Source: Ignavibacteria bacterium RIFOXYB12_FULL_35_14 (lineage in GTDB: Bacteria > Bacteroidota > Ignavibacteria > Ignavibacteriales > Ignavibacteriaceae). From it: a DNA stretch of 64,000 nt. The position numbers and the translations under genes were made by a program. The notes beneath the pieces were generated by a model. That model did not search any database and was not told where the DNA came from. It was given only the letters and a program-made list of their open reading frames with translations. Positions within the stretch are counted from its first letter, which is position 1. Every line of letters starts with the position of its first letter. The stretch lies in contig MHAR01000018.1 in NCBI GenBank assembly GCA_001803045.1, forward strand, positions 1 to 64,000, in the 5' to 3' direction. This document shows, in pieces, positions 6,888 through 16,167 of the stretch.

Positions 6888-9632
6888 TTAATGAATTAAT
6901 TTCTTAGTCAGTTCCACCAACTCATTCACATCTTCTTCGGTAAACAGCTTATCAACTGCATTACTTCCAAAGTTTGTGAATGGTTCTTCGTAGAGATCAG
7001 CCGGTTCAAGTTTTCTTCTCTGCACAAATACATTTTGCACTGCCCTTAAGAAGCGGGATTGATCAGCATTGTAATTATGTTCAAGTATAAATGCATCAAA
7101 AGATTTTTTTACAATGTCTTCATAGCTTGGTATTTTTTCAATGTTCAATGCGTGCTTAAGGAAATCCACAAAGCTGCCGACTTTGACTCCGTAAGCTTTA
7201 AGCATATTTTCTTCGTCAAGTGAAATATCCTCAGCTTTCAATTCTTTACTCAGTGTAAGTTCAAGATCGAGTAAATCATCTATGTTTAGTTCTTCCCCGG
7301 CTTTCAGTTTAATTATAGCTGGATGCTTATCAGCAAGCTTAAGTATCTTTGCCTCAACTCGTTTTCTATATTCTTCAATGTAAACCTTTTGGTTGTCTTT
7401 CCTCAATATTACCCAGCGACGAGATTCTATAATGTCATTAAGTCCAAGCTCAATAACTAACGACGGTCTCGGCTGCTTGTATTTCATTACCGGTGCAAGC
7501 GTTTCTTTGGTTTCATCAATTAAAGCAAGATTTGCCTCTTTCCAGAATTCGTTGGAAAGCACATTATTTATAACACGAATATGAACAGCAACTTGCGCAA
7601 GGTTCGTAGGCAGAAGAGAAACATCTTCTTTTATAGATCCAATAACAGTTGCGAGGTCTTTTCTTTGCAAGAAGTGCAAACCTAATTTCTCCATCTTATT
7701 AATAAAGAATGCTTCCTCATTGTTTATTCCGGGTACAAATCTTAGCAAAGGCGCTACTTTTAATTTTAGAAATTCAATTTTATCGCGAGTAATGTAATTC
7801 CAAAAATCATTTTGCCATGCATCTTGAACTTCATGATAGACTCTGTGCACTGAAAAAGAATCAAGCGGAATATCAGCAATATCGGAACGGAGATCTTTGA
7901 TTATCCGTCGTGCATCAATAGAGTTTTGATCACCTAAAAAATGCTGAAGCTTTGCTAAACGTGTGTTGAAAATTATAACACGTATTGGTATCTGCCTGTT
8001 TGTGTCATCAATTTTTACTTTTTCAAAATTTTCCCAGTAATCAATAATCAAAAAGTTTTCTTTCTTACCATTGGGAAGCCAATCATATACTTTACAAGCT
8101 TCGTGATTTCTTGTTCCTCTCCCTATCATCTGCCAGAATTTAATCTGCGATCCAACCGGTTTCATAAAAGCAAGATTAACAACTTCAGGTATATCAACGC
8201 CGGTATCGAGCATATCAACAGATATTGCAATACGGGGCATATTTTCTTTTTTGAATTTATCAAGCAATATATCCGCTCTTTCCATTTTTGAATCAATTAC
8301 TTGAACAAGGTTCGGATATTGCGGATACATTTCATTGAAAGTCTCTGCCAATCGCATTGCATGTTTATGTGTAACCGCAAAGATTATTGATTTTCCCGGA
8401 TATTGCCCTGTTTTATCTTTTAAGCAGTAATCCATGAATTCTTCCCATTGTGCACGAAGCGTATCCTTGTTCGTCACTTTCTTTTCAAGATCGGTTCCTT
8501 CAAAGTTTAATTCATCGGGATCAATTCCATTGGAACGAAGAATAGATTTGTCTTCTTCGGATAAATCAATTCCTTTAATTCCTTTTCTTTGAAATTTTGT
8601 TTGAGCTGCATAAACATTGAAGTCAACCAAATATTCTTCTTTAACAGCATCATCAAAGGGATAAAGGAATGTTGGAGTTTTTCCATCGCAGTCAAAAAAT
8701 TTAAACGTATCACGATCAATAAATTCGGCAGGGGTTGCAGTCAGTCCAATCTGAATAGCATCAAAGTAAGCGAGCACATCCGTAAACTTATTATAGATTG
8801 AACGATGACATTCATCAGAAATTATAACGTAAAAATCAGCCGGAGTAAATTTGTTGTAGCAAAGCTCAAGCGTTTGAAGTGTTGATACATAAACTCTTGC
8901 ATCTTTAGAAATATCATAAGTTCTAATCCTTGATCTTGATTCGTGTGGAAGATGCTGCTTAAATCCATCTGTTAATGCCTGGTTAACCAAGCTGTCTCTA
9001 TCGGCAAGGAATAAAATTTTTTGTGCAGCATTCGCTCGGAGGAGCACATCAATCATCGCCATTATTGTTCGTGTCTTACCTGTACCGGTAGCCATTACAA
9101 GAAGTGCTTTACGCTTCTTCTGTATTTCAATTGCTGCAATAATTCGTCTGATTGCTTCAACCTGATAAGAACGATTTATTATAGATTCTTTTATTTGGAT
9201 AGCGTTCAACGGCTTTTGGTTTTGTTTAAGATGAAGCAGCCGTTCTAAATTTTTAGGTGAGAAAAATCCCGCAACGTGTCGTTCAGAAGAATTTTCAGAA
9301 TCCCAGAAAAAAGTATCATCACCATTGCTCATAAATGCAAATGGTCTAAATGATTGCTTCTTTTTAAGTTCGGTTATGTATTGAAAGACTTGTTCTTTAC
9401 CAACTCGAGGATCGCGGCTCGTTTTTTTAGCTTCAACAACTGCAAGAACATCACCATTGGCTTTATACAAACAATAATCAGTAAACCCGGTTACACATGT
9501 CTTATCATAATTCTGAACAGGGATTTCAAATCCAACTTGAGTATGATCGGCGAGATTCCACACGGCTTTTGTAAGAAGCGGATCAATAATAGAATACCGA
9601 GTTTCTTGTTCACTGATATGAAGTGGTGACAA
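6888..9632 (-). CDS. hsdR: Type I restriction endonuclease subunit HsdR
   Basis: This is the DNA-translocating and cutting subunit. Residues 1-130 form the nuclease domain, with TDYCLY (Asp52) and VEAKK (Glu67, Lys69) as the PD-ExK site. A superfamily 2 helicase motor follows, with Walker A ATGTGKT (181-187), DECH (273-276) and a GLTATP motif near 295-300. The RGT-type motif VI is within GRGTRNHE near 500. The rest matches the HsdR C-terminal region that binds the methylase core. At 914 residues it is of usual size and intact. It is the first gene of the leftward operon, so the promoter should lie in the 363-bp spacer to its right. Confidence 0.95.
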   Translation of the reverse strand: MSPLHISEQETRYSIIDPLLTKAVWNLADHTQVGFEIPVQNYDKTCVTGFTDYCLYKANGDVLAVVEAKKTSRDPRVGKEQVFQYITELKKKQSFRPFAFMSNGDDTFFWDSENSSERHVAGFFSPKNLERLLHLKQNQKPLNAIQIKESIINRSYQVEAIRRIIAAIEIQKKRKALLVMATGTGKTRTIMAMIDVLLRANAAQKILFLADRDSLVNQALTDGFKQHLPHESRSRIRTYDISKDARVYVSTLQTLELCYNKFTPADFYVIISDECHRSIYNKFTDVLAYFDAIQIGLTATPAEFIDRDTFKFFDCDGKTPTFLYPFDDAVKEEYLVDFNVYAAQTKFQRKGIKGIDLSEEDKSILRSNGIDPDELNFEGTDLEKKVTNKDTLRAQWEEFMDYCLKDKTGQYPGKSIIFAVTHKHAMRLAETFNEMYPQYPNLVQVIDSKMERADILLDKFKKENMPRIAISVDMLDTGVDIPEVVNLAFMKPVGSQIKFWQMIGRGTRNHEACKVYDWLPNGKKENFLIIDYWENFEKVKIDDTNRQIPIRVIIFNTRLAKLQHFLGDQNSIDARRIIKDLRSDIADIPLDSFSVHRVYHEVQDAWQNDFWNYITRDKIEFLKLKVAPLLRFVPGINNEEAFFINKMEKLGLHFLQRKDLATVIGSIKEDVSLLPTNLAQVAVHIRVINNVLSNEFWKEANLALIDETKETLAPVMKYKQPRPSLVIELGLNDIIESRRWVILRKDNQKVYIEEYRKRVEAKILKLADKHPAIIKLKAGEELNIDDLLDLELTLSKELKAEDISLDEENMLKAYGVKVGSFVDFLKHALNIEKIPSYEDIVKKSFDAFILEHNYNADQSRFLRAVQNVFVQRRKLEPADLYEEPFTNFGSNAVDKLFTEEDVNELVELTKKLIH

Positions 9633-9995
9633 AATAGAATTCCTGTTTAATTGTTTGTTTCACTCTTCATCTTAAAATTTTTCTTAACTGCCGGCTCAAC
9701 CTAAAGGGAAATATTTATCGCAACATATATATGCGTAACTGAAATTTTATGAACAAAAATAGTGATAAGAATTGTTGAAGTCTAACTTTCATTTCTTGAT
9801 TATAATGATGGAGGGATTTTAAAATAATTAACGATTTAGGGCCAAGTGTTTTACTATTTATCTATTTCAACTTTTTTAAGACGATATACAGACGAAAGTA
9901 GCAACGGTTTTCGAAATGTCCCCTTCAATTTTTTGCGCTTAGATTGATTTGAGAATTGAAATAAAGTAATTTTCAACCAGCTATTAGGAGATCAT
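9633..9995. other. Divergent spacer between hsdR and the DUF1207 gene
   Basis: The spacer holds no gene. It must carry the hsdR promoter (leftward) and one for the rightward gene. TATAAT at 9801-9806 is a possible -10 box but has no good -35 partner. AGGAG (9986-9990) is the ribosome binding site of the gene starting at 9996. Confidence 0.4.
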
Positions 9996-10796
9996 ATTAA
10001 AACCCTATTCATACTTTTTCTAACTTTACATTTCTTCAGCGCTTATGCTCAGGAAAACGCAAGTGAGTTTTTTCCAAGACAAAGCTTATTCCCGAAATTA
10101 TATGCAGACGGAACAGCGCAGCAGTTTTCACTTAGCAAGGATCTTTTAACAAGAAGATTCATCGGAGCAATCGGCGGCTTACAGCGAATTATTCAGTTTA
10201 GATTTTATGAGTATCCTATCCAAACTAGTTTAGGTGCTACAGTATACGCAACTCTTTACAGAAAAGCGGATGTGGTGGAAGTTCATACAGCATGTTTTTT
10301 TGTCGATCTTTTTTTCGATATTCAATTTTCTGAAAATTTTATTCTTCGCACGGGATACGGCCACTATAGCGCTCACCTTGTAGATGATGGAGTTGATAAA
10401 TTACAGATTAAGGCAATCAATTATGCAAAGGATTATATCCCATTAATTACGGCATATCGAATGGGCAATCCGGGCTTATGGTTATATGGAGGATTTAGGT
10501 TCGATACGTACACCATTCCTGAAAAAAACAAAAGATGGAATTTACAATTTGGAATTGAAGGAGCAGATTTCCTGTTATCAGAAAATATAAAATTATACGG
10601 CGCAGTAGATTTCAAATTCAAATCGGAGGCGTCATGGGGTTCAACACAAAGTTATCAGATCGGGCTAAAATTTTTTGAATCTTTTTCCAATTCTCTAAGA
10701 TTTGCGTATACATATCGAACTGGTTTGGATGACCGGGGTCAATTTTACAAAGCACATGTTAAATTGAGTACTTTGGGGTTATACTTTGATTTCTAA
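9996..10796 (+). CDS. Exported DUF1207-like protein, apparent ATT start
   Basis: The frame extends upstream of the first ATG at 10272. It reads from ATT (9996) as KTLFILFLTLHFFSAYAQ, a clear signal peptide, followed by FFPRQSLFPKLYADGTAQQF, the usual N-terminal motif of DUF1207 proteins. AGGAG lies 5 bp before the ATT, which fits initiation there. No ATG, GTG or TTG near the signal peptide is in frame. About 266 residues result. The body alternates aromatic and polar residues like a beta barrel (VDLFFDIQFSENFILRTGYGH) and ends in Phe, as outer-membrane barrels do. The function is unknown. It overlaps the next gene by 11 bp. Confidence 0.75.
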   Translation: MKTLFILFLTLHFFSAYAQENASEFFPRQSLFPKLYADGTAQQFSLSKDLLTRRFIGAIGGLQRIIQFRFYEYPIQTSLGATVYATLYRKADVVEVHTACFFVDLFFDIQFSENFILRTGYGHYSAHLVDDGVDKLQIKAINYAKDYIPLITAYRMGNPGLWLYGGFRFDTYTIPEKNKRWNLQFGIEGADFLLSENIKLYGAVDFKFKSEASWGSTQSYQIGLKFFESFSNSLRFAYTYRTGLDDRGQFYKAHVKLSTLGLYFDF

Positions 10797-11670
10797 AAAA
10801 CTTCGGAAATACACCGCTCGCAAATTGTTCTTGCTTTATTTTAGTTTGTTAAGTATTCAAGCCGGTTTTGCACAAGACTCGACGACGGTTGTCCAAGACA
10901 ACACAGTAACGTCAACATTCTGGTCTAAACAAACCATTTCTCGATTAGCTGCTGGTGGATTTTCGCTTGGCATCTTAGGATATGCCTATGGAGTCTGGTG
11001 GAAAAATGATTACCGGTCATTTCACCTGTTTAACGAACCGCAGGGAGTTTTTGATGCTCATCTTGGAATAGACAAAGTTGGGCATTTTTACACATCGTAT
11101 GTAATGTTCCATTCTATTTATGAAATGCTGCATTGGGGCGAACATTCTGATGAGGACACATTTTGGTGGACCGCTGGAATTTCGGCTTTTCATGCTTTGG
11201 CTATTGAAGTGGGAGACGGTTTGAGTCAGTATGGTTTTGATTATGAGGATCTAATTGCAAATTGGTCTGGAGTTGCATACGGTATGCTTCAAAAGGAAGT
11301 TCCGTATTTTGAAAACTTTCAGTTTAAGTGGAGTCTCTATTATCCTTTGAAAAAGCATGCATTTAAAGTGAATGATCTTTACGATTACCACATTTATTTC
11401 ATCTCCGCAAAAGTGAATAATCTTCTTCCTGGTAAGTTGGAAAAATATTGGCCCGATTTTCTTCAGCTTGCCCTTGGATACAGCGGAAGGAATAATGTTA
11501 CACAAAGAGAATTTATTCTTAGTCTTGATTACGATCTCGAACTTATTCCTATTGAAGGTGATTTTGCCAAAATGCTGAAGTCATTATTGAATATGATTCA
11601 TCTCCCCGCACCCGGTGTAAAATTTTCGCCATCAAACAAGCCGGAATTTCATTTGTTGCTTTTAAATTAG
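10786..11670 (+). CDS. DUF2279-like exported protein
   Basis: The 294-residue protein starts at TTG (10786) inside the end of the previous gene. It has a signal peptide (about residues 12-30, ending GFAQ) and the DUF2279 core: DKVGHFYTSYVMFH, then WTAGISAFHALAIEVGDGLS and DLIANWSGVAYG. Conserved His, Glu and Asp sit in predicted helices. Family members are predicted periplasmic or lipoprotein components of unknown role. The overlap with the DUF1207-like gene suggests the two act together in the envelope. A downstream start is possible because an overlapping TTG start is weak evidence. Confidence 0.75.
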   Translation: MISKKLRKYTARKLFLLYFSLLSIQAGFAQDSTTVVQDNTVTSTFWSKQTISRLAAGGFSLGILGYAYGVWWKNDYRSFHLFNEPQGVFDAHLGIDKVGHFYTSYVMFHSIYEMLHWGEHSDEDTFWWTAGISAFHALAIEVGDGLSQYGFDYEDLIANWSGVAYGMLQKEVPYFENFQFKWSLYYPLKKHAFKVNDLYDYHIYFISAKVNNLLPGKLEKYWPDFLQLALGYSGRNNVTQREFILSLDYDLELIPIEGDFAKMLKSLLNMIHLPAPGVKFSPSNKPEFHLLLLN

Positions 11671-11937
11671 ACGAAGACATTTTTTTATTTGACTTTTCTT
11701 TTAGTAGCGGAGTAACATGATCACAATTTTCATTTGGATTTCGTCGTTTCGCTCCTCAATTTAAATCAATTCGCAATCCGGTTACTATCAAACAGAAAAC
11801 CCTTACCATGCCAAGGCTTTTCTTGCTTAGTAGCGGGTTTACCAACCAAAACGAAGTGTCGGTTGGGGCAGTGAGGGAGACCAAAAAGTAATATTTATCA
11901 GTAAATGGAACCACATAGTGGCAGGCACTGATGACGC

Positions 11938-11964
11938 TGATTTTAAATGATTTTCGCAGATTTT
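11938..11964. repeat. Short 10-bp periodic repeat
   Basis: GATTTT occurs at 11939, 11949 and 11959, and CGC(T/A)GATTTT at 11935 and 11955. The exact 10-bp period places each copy on the same helix face. The run resembles dispersed intergenic repeats I recall from Bacteroidota genomes, but copy number cannot be judged from one window. Confidence 0.4.
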
Positions 11965-12003
11965 TTAATTGAATAATTACTTATTGGTCACCCTTTTGAA
12001 CAT

Positions 12004-12026
12004 ATATCCCGATTTCATCGGGATAT
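12004..12026. repeat. Perfect 10-bp stem palindrome
   Basis: ATATCCCGAT (12004-12013) and ATCGGGATAT (12017-12026) pair perfectly around a 3-base loop. No T tract follows, so it is more likely a dispersed palindromic repeat than a terminator. Confidence 0.55.
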
Positions 12027-12487
12027 GAGCCCGACGAGCAACTCCCCATCTGTCGAGACTCAACCACGCGCTATAATTTGCGAAGCAAATATAACTCTAT
12101 CTTTTATTCTCCCAATTACTTAATACTTAACATTTGCTCTTCTGTCTTCCGTAAAACTTAACATTTATGGAAAAGTGGAAACTTTAAAATGGTAAAGTGA
12201 AGCAAATAAACTTTAATATGTTGCTATGTTCCATGCATAAACGGGAGTAAATGAATGAACTTTGCCCGCACACAATCGTTTTAGAAATGTTCATTTTTAT
12301 TTTAAATTCAATAAAAGCAATTATTATCAATAGGAGGTTCGATTTAAATTAACGGTGAGATTCTTAGTACGAAATGATTCTTCTGCAGTTGAGCATAACT
12401 TTAAGAAACAGTACTATTAAAAACTGATAATACTCTTTAGAAATAGACATTTTAGTAAACAGATTTTTAATTTAAAGGAGGTTTGAT

Positions 12488-12523
12488 ATGATTGATATAC
12501 TAAAGTTTCGGTTTTGTTTATAG
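12488..12523 (+). CDS. Tiny open frame with a strong ribosome binding site
   Basis: AAAGGAGG (12474-12481) stands 6 bp before ATG (12488), which opens an 11-codon frame, MIDILKFRFCL, ended by TAG. A similar GGAGGTT(C/T)GAT string at 12333 lacks an ATG. It could be a leader peptide or the stub of a lost gene. No family can be named, and expression is unproven. Confidence 0.25.
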   Translation: MIDILKFRFCL

Positions 12524-12586
12524 ATTTGAACGGCGCCATTCGGTTAAAGAGTGTCTTTATCTAATTCGACATTATTGTTAATTTTC

Positions 12587-12600
12587 CACAATCGTTTGTG
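12587..12600. promoter_or_regulatory. LacI-family operator O1 upstream of the regulator
   Basis: CACAATCGTTTGTG is a near-perfect palindrome centred on CG, the hallmark of LacI-family operators. Its centre is 115 bp from the centre of the next site (12703-12714). That is close to 11 helical turns, so both sites face the same side, which would allow DNA looping. Confidence 0.7.
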
Positions 12601-12669
12601 CAAAATTATCTCCTATTATTCCAAATTATTTGTGATTTTTTAAATATTTCATGGTATCTATTTTTTTTC

Positions 12670-12698
12670 TTGACAATCCATTTTTGATATTGTAAATT
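12670..12698 (+). promoter_or_regulatory. Promoter of the LacI-family regulator
   Basis: TTGACA (12670-12675) is followed after 17 bp by TAAATT (12693-12698), a fair -10 box. Operator O2 lies immediately downstream and would cover the transcription start, which fits self-repression. Confidence 0.6.
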
Positions 12699-12702
12699 TA
12701 GA

Positions 12703-12714
12703 ACAAACGTTTGT
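12703..12714. promoter_or_regulatory. LacI-family operator O2 (perfect palindrome)
   Basis: ACAAACGTTTGT is a perfect 12-bp palindrome centred on CG and placed just downstream of the -10 box. It is the best match to the shared motif in this locus and probably the main autoregulatory site. Confidence 0.78.
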
Positions 12715-12768
12715 GCAATTATAAAACTATCATCTTTCCATCATATTTAGTAAGTAACTGCTGAACAT

Positions 12769-13818
12769 ATGAAAAGTAACAATCCAACTTTGAAGAGTAT
12801 TGCATCTAAACTTGGACTTTCGGTCTCAACGGTTTCACGCGTATTAAATGGTAAATCAAGCCGTTACCGGATAAGTAAAGAAACAGAAGAATTAATTCTG
12901 AAAGCCACCAAAGATCTCAACTACATGCCAAATCAATTAGCCAGGGGACTCAGGCTTAAAAGAACGAATACTATTGGCTACGTAATTCCGGATATTTCTA
13001 ATCCCTTTTTTGCTAGTATCGCAAAAAGTGTTGAGAAGTCTGCAAGAAAATTAGGTTATTCAATTCTCTTGTGTGATAGTGAAGAGAATACTGAAATTGA
13101 GCGTACTTCATTGCAATTAATGCTTAATAGAAAAGTTGATGGATTGATAATCTCTCCTGTAGGATTAGAAGTCTCTCATTTGAAAACCATCGTACAAACT
13201 AATATTCCAATGGTTTTATTGGATAGGTATTTTCCCGACCTTAACATTCCATTCGTTACTTCAGATAATTATCAAGGTGCGTTAGATGCCGTTAATTTGT
13301 TGATAGAAAATGGTCATACTACAATTGCATGCATTCAAGGACTACGAAATACATCCCCCAATAATGATCGTGTAAAAGGATATCGGGATGCCCATATTAG
13401 ACATGAATTATTTATTGATGAATCACTCATCGTTGGAGATAGTTTTGGCGAAGAAAACGGATATATAGAAACAAAATTGTTGTTGAGAAAGAAGATTATT
13501 CCAACTGCAATTTTTTCAGTTAGTAATTTAATATCACTTGGGGCTATTCGTGCTATTTCGGAAGAGGGATTAAAAATACCTAATGATATCTCAATGATCT
13601 CGTTTGATGATCAGCCCTATTCTCGATTTCTCGCTACACCAATGACAACAGTTGCTCAGCAAAACTCTCAAATTGGGCAGATCGCAACTAAACTTCTTAT
13701 TGATCAGATTGAGTCCAACAGACGAATTGAACCCAGAGGCATTTTCCTCCCCACGAGAATTATCGTCCGTGATTCAATTAAAAGAATTTTTAAGCTTGAT
13801 TTAAAAGCTCTTGGATAA
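12769..13818 (+). CDS. LacI-family transcriptional regulator
   Basis: This is a sugar-responsive repressor of the LacI/GalR family. Residues 7-28 form the helix-turn-helix (TLKSIASKLGLSVSTVSRVL), followed by the hinge near NQLARGLRLKRT (55-66). A periplasmic-binding-protein-like effector domain fills the rest (TIGYVIPDISNPFFASI onward). The 349-residue length is normal for the family. ATG at 12769 is the only sensible start. Matching operators occur upstream of its own gene, upstream of the ABC importer operon, and at 36.77 and 36.89 kb, so it likely controls itself and the sugar locus. The effector sugar is not readable from sequence; a pentose or xylo-oligosaccharide is a guess from neighbours. 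Confidence 0.93.
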   Translation: MKSNNPTLKSIASKLGLSVSTVSRVLNGKSSRYRISKETEELILKATKDLNYMPNQLARGLRLKRTNTIGYVIPDISNPFFASIAKSVEKSARKLGYSILLCDSEENTEIERTSLQLMLNRKVDGLIISPVGLEVSHLKTIVQTNIPMVLLDRYFPDLNIPFVTSDNYQGALDAVNLLIENGHTTIACIQGLRNTSPNNDRVKGYRDAHIRHELFIDESLIVGDSFGEENGYIETKLLLRKKIIPTAIFSVSNLISLGAIRAISEEGLKIPNDISMISFDDQPYSRFLATPMTTVAQQNSQIGQIATKLLIDQIESNRRIEPRGIFLPTRIIVRDSIKRIFKLDLKALG

Positions 13819-13857
13819 TTTTTCCAGGACAATTTGGCTGAATTATGAAAATTTTGC

Positions 13858-13869
13858 GCAATCGTTTGT
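13858..13869. promoter_or_regulatory. LacI-family operator upstream of the ABC importer operon
   Basis: GCAATCGTTTGT matches the ACAAACGTTTGT consensus at 10 of 12 positions and keeps the CG centre and TTGT half. It lies 64 bp before the binding-protein start, in a short intergenic region, as expected for a controlled promoter. Confidence 0.7.
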
Positions 13870-13932
13870 TTATCTGTTTTCAGGCTATTTATTCATTAAT
13901 TATAGTTCAATTTAATTCCTGAAGGAGAATGT

Positions 13933-15255
13933 TTGAAAAATAAAAAGATTCTTTTAATCGTATTAATAATTATTTCTTTAGGCTTCGGCTGCGGTGAACG
14001 AAACAACAAAACAGCCGATGCTAAGATTAAGTTAGTATTCTGGCACAGTTTTGTTGCATCTACAATTCCTGCCTTAAATGAACTCATCGATAAGTTCGAA
14101 ACTGAACACCCTAATATTCAAATTGAAGCTCAATACATCCCAAGCGGAGATGCTTTAATTCAGAAATTGATAACTGCAATTAGAAGCAAAACAGCACCGG
14201 ATATCTCATGGCTTCATTCAGATTTTCTGGAAGATTTGGTGGAGGCAGATGCAATCTACAAAATGGAAGATTTTATCAATGGATCGAATGGATTAGCAGA
14301 AGGGGAAATTGAGGACATTTACCCCGCACTTATTCAGTTTTCATCCTGGCGCGGAACATTGTACAGCTTACCAATGGAAGCTACAAATCTTGCTTTAATA
14401 TACAATAAGGAAATGTTTAGAAAAGCAGGCTTAGATCCTGAGCAGCCGCCCAAAACATGGGATGAGCTTCATGAATTTTCAAAAAAGCTTACGTTCGATA
14501 AAGATAAGAATGGAAAAGATGATCAGACCGGAATGTTCATCCCTATTTATCCGGCTGCCGGACCATTGGGTTCCTGGATGGTATGGCAGTGGGAACCATT
14601 TCTTTGGCAAGCAGGTGGAGATATTATCAATGAAGAACAAACAAAGGTACTCTATGATGGCGAAGGTGGTGTGAAGGCCTTAGAGCTTTGGCAAAAAATT
14701 TATAGGGATTTAAGACTTAGAACTTTTACCTCTGATTTTGATGTGGCGTTTGCATCGAAGCGACTAGCAATGTCAATGGATGGTCCCTGGAACTTACCTC
14801 GATATAAAGATCTTTTAAAAAATCTTGATTGGGCATTTGCACCCTTACCTACAGGCCCTGTTAAACAGGCAACTGTTGTTGGAGGTGAATATCTTGCAAT
14901 CTTTAAGCAAAGCAAACACCCTGATGTAGCCTGGCAATTTTTAAAGTGGATAATCGAACCTGAAATACAGGCTTTCTGGGCAATGAGATCAGGTTATTTA
15001 CCAATCAGACATGCTGTATTAAAAGTACCTGAATTCCAAAAGTACCTAGAGGATAATCCAAACTTTAAGGTATTTGTAGAGCAGATGGAAGTTGGACAGG
15101 CGCAAAGACCAATTGATTATGGAGGATTGGAAATTACCAGGCATATGGCACAAGCAATTGAAAATGCTACAATCGGAAATCAAGATGTAAGAAAAGCGCT
15201 AAAAGAAGCAGCAGAGAATTCAAATAGATTATTAAACTCAGTGAAAAAAAAGTAG
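13933..15255 (+). CDS. Sugar ABC transporter substrate-binding lipoprotein
   Basis: This is an extracytoplasmic receptor that delivers a sugar to the two permeases that follow. The 440-residue protein starts at TTG (13933) after GAAGGAG. Its signal peptide ends in LGFGC, giving lipid attachment at Cys20. The body is a family 1 binding protein, with KLVFWHSF near 34, a GDALIQKLITAIRSKTAPDI segment, and KHPDVAWQFLKWIIEPEIQ near the C-terminus. The gene is directly joined to the first permease (the next ATG follows the stop). The LacI-type operator upstream suggests sugar induction. Ligand specificity is unknown. Confidence 0.93.
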   Translation: MKNKKILLIVLIIISLGFGCGERNNKTADAKIKLVFWHSFVASTIPALNELIDKFETEHPNIQIEAQYIPSGDALIQKLITAIRSKTAPDISWLHSDFLEDLVEADAIYKMEDFINGSNGLAEGEIEDIYPALIQFSSWRGTLYSLPMEATNLALIYNKEMFRKAGLDPEQPPKTWDELHEFSKKLTFDKDKNGKDDQTGMFIPIYPAAGPLGSWMVWQWEPFLWQAGGDIINEEQTKVLYDGEGGVKALELWQKIYRDLRLRTFTSDFDVAFASKRLAMSMDGPWNLPRYKDLLKNLDWAFAPLPTGPVKQATVVGGEYLAIFKQSKHPDVAWQFLKWIIEPEIQAFWAMRSGYLPIRHAVLKVPEFQKYLEDNPNFKVFVEQMEVGQAQRPIDYGGLEITRHMAQAIENATIGNQDVRKALKEAAENSNRLLNSVKKK

Positions 15256-16167
15256 ATGTTCCAAACCGGAAGAAATATTAATAAGAAGAGTTACAAGAGA
15301 GGTGATTTCTTAAGTGCATTTTTATTTTTATCACCCACGCTTGTAATCTTCACTACTTTCATATTATTTCCGGTTTTTTTCTCATTCTATCTTAGTTTCC
15401 ATTCATGGAACATGTTTAGCGGAGCTACAACTTTCATCGGGCTTGAAAATTATACTCGAATGTTTCAGAGTAGTGAATTCTGGCAGGTATTGGGAAACAC
15501 TGCGGTCTACACAATTGGTACAATTCCTATAAATATGGCATTGTCTCTTTGGGTTGCGCACATTCTTAATAAAAAATTAGTGGGACGAAAATTTTTAAGA
15601 ACGGCTTTTTTTGCACCGGTTATTATTTCTCCAGTTGCGGCTGCAGTTATTTGGCGTTGGATGTACGATCCAAATTTTGGTTTAATAAATTACTCGATAA
15701 GCTTTTTAGGAATAGACGCAGTCAATTGGTTGAATGAACCAACAGCAGCAATGTTTGCTTTAATTATTATGGGAGTTTGGAAAACTTTCGGAATAAATAT
15801 GGTGTTGTTCTCGGCTGGTTTACAAGGAATACCGGACAATTATTTTGAAGCCGCTGAGCTTGATGGCGCAGGGAAATGGGCAAAGTTTTGGCACATTACT
15901 ATCCCAATGTTAGCGCCAACAACATTCTTTATATTAATTATGTCCATGATCTCATCTTTCCAGGTTTTTGATATTGTTTATGTTCTTACTTCCGGTGGAC
16001 CAATGGGATCTACGAAAGTGCTGGTATTTTATGTTTATGAATATGCGTTCAAATTTTTCGAGATGGGATACGCTTCGGCAATTTCATATTTCCTATTCGC
16101 AGTTTTATTCGTTCTAACAATGGCTCAAGTGAAGTATTTGAAATCAAAAGTATATGGAGCTGCTTGA
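15256..16167 (+). CDS. Sugar ABC transporter permease (MalF/UgpA-like)
   Basis: This 303-residue inner-membrane protein has six predicted membrane helices. It carries the EAA loop YFEAAELDGAGKWAKFWHIT near residue 195-215, which docks on the ATPase. It begins immediately after the binding-protein stop codon and ends overlapping the second permease. The family imports oligosaccharides or glycerol-phosphate-like substrates. No ATPase gene follows. Confidence 0.93.
   Translation: MFQTGRNINKKSYKRGDFLSAFLFLSPTLVIFTTFILFPVFFSFYLSFHSWNMFSGATTFIGLENYTRMFQSSEFWQVLGNTAVYTIGTIPINMALSLWVAHILNKKLVGRKFLRTAFFAPVIISPVAAAVIWRWMYDPNFGLINYSISFLGIDAVNWLNEPTAAMFALIIMGVWKTFGINMVLFSAGLQGIPDNYFEAAELDGAGKWAKFWHITIPMLAPTTFFILIMSMISSFQVFDIVYVLTSGGPMGSTKVLVFYVYEYAFKFFEMGYASAISYFLFAVLFVLTMAQVKYLKSKVYGAA

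Larger units (their letters stand above)
11671..12768. other. Long gene-free stretch before the LacI gene
   Basis: I find no convincing gene in 1.1 kb. The stretch holds a 10-bp direct repeat TTAGTAGCGG (11701 and 11827) and a CCAACC/GGTTGG inverted repeat (11842-11866). It also has a 10-bp periodic GATTTT run (11938-11964), two short perfect hairpins (12004-12026 and 12076-12090), two strong Shine-Dalgarno-like sites (12332 and 12474) and the promoter and operators of the regulator. It looks like a graveyard of small repeats plus control sequence. Confidence 0.6.

Noticed and set aside
11671-12768. A hidden tRNA, small RNA gene or transposase remnant in the long spacer
   Set aside because: I found no cloverleaf arms, no transposase-like coding similarity and no terminal inverted repeats; only short palindromes and control sites.
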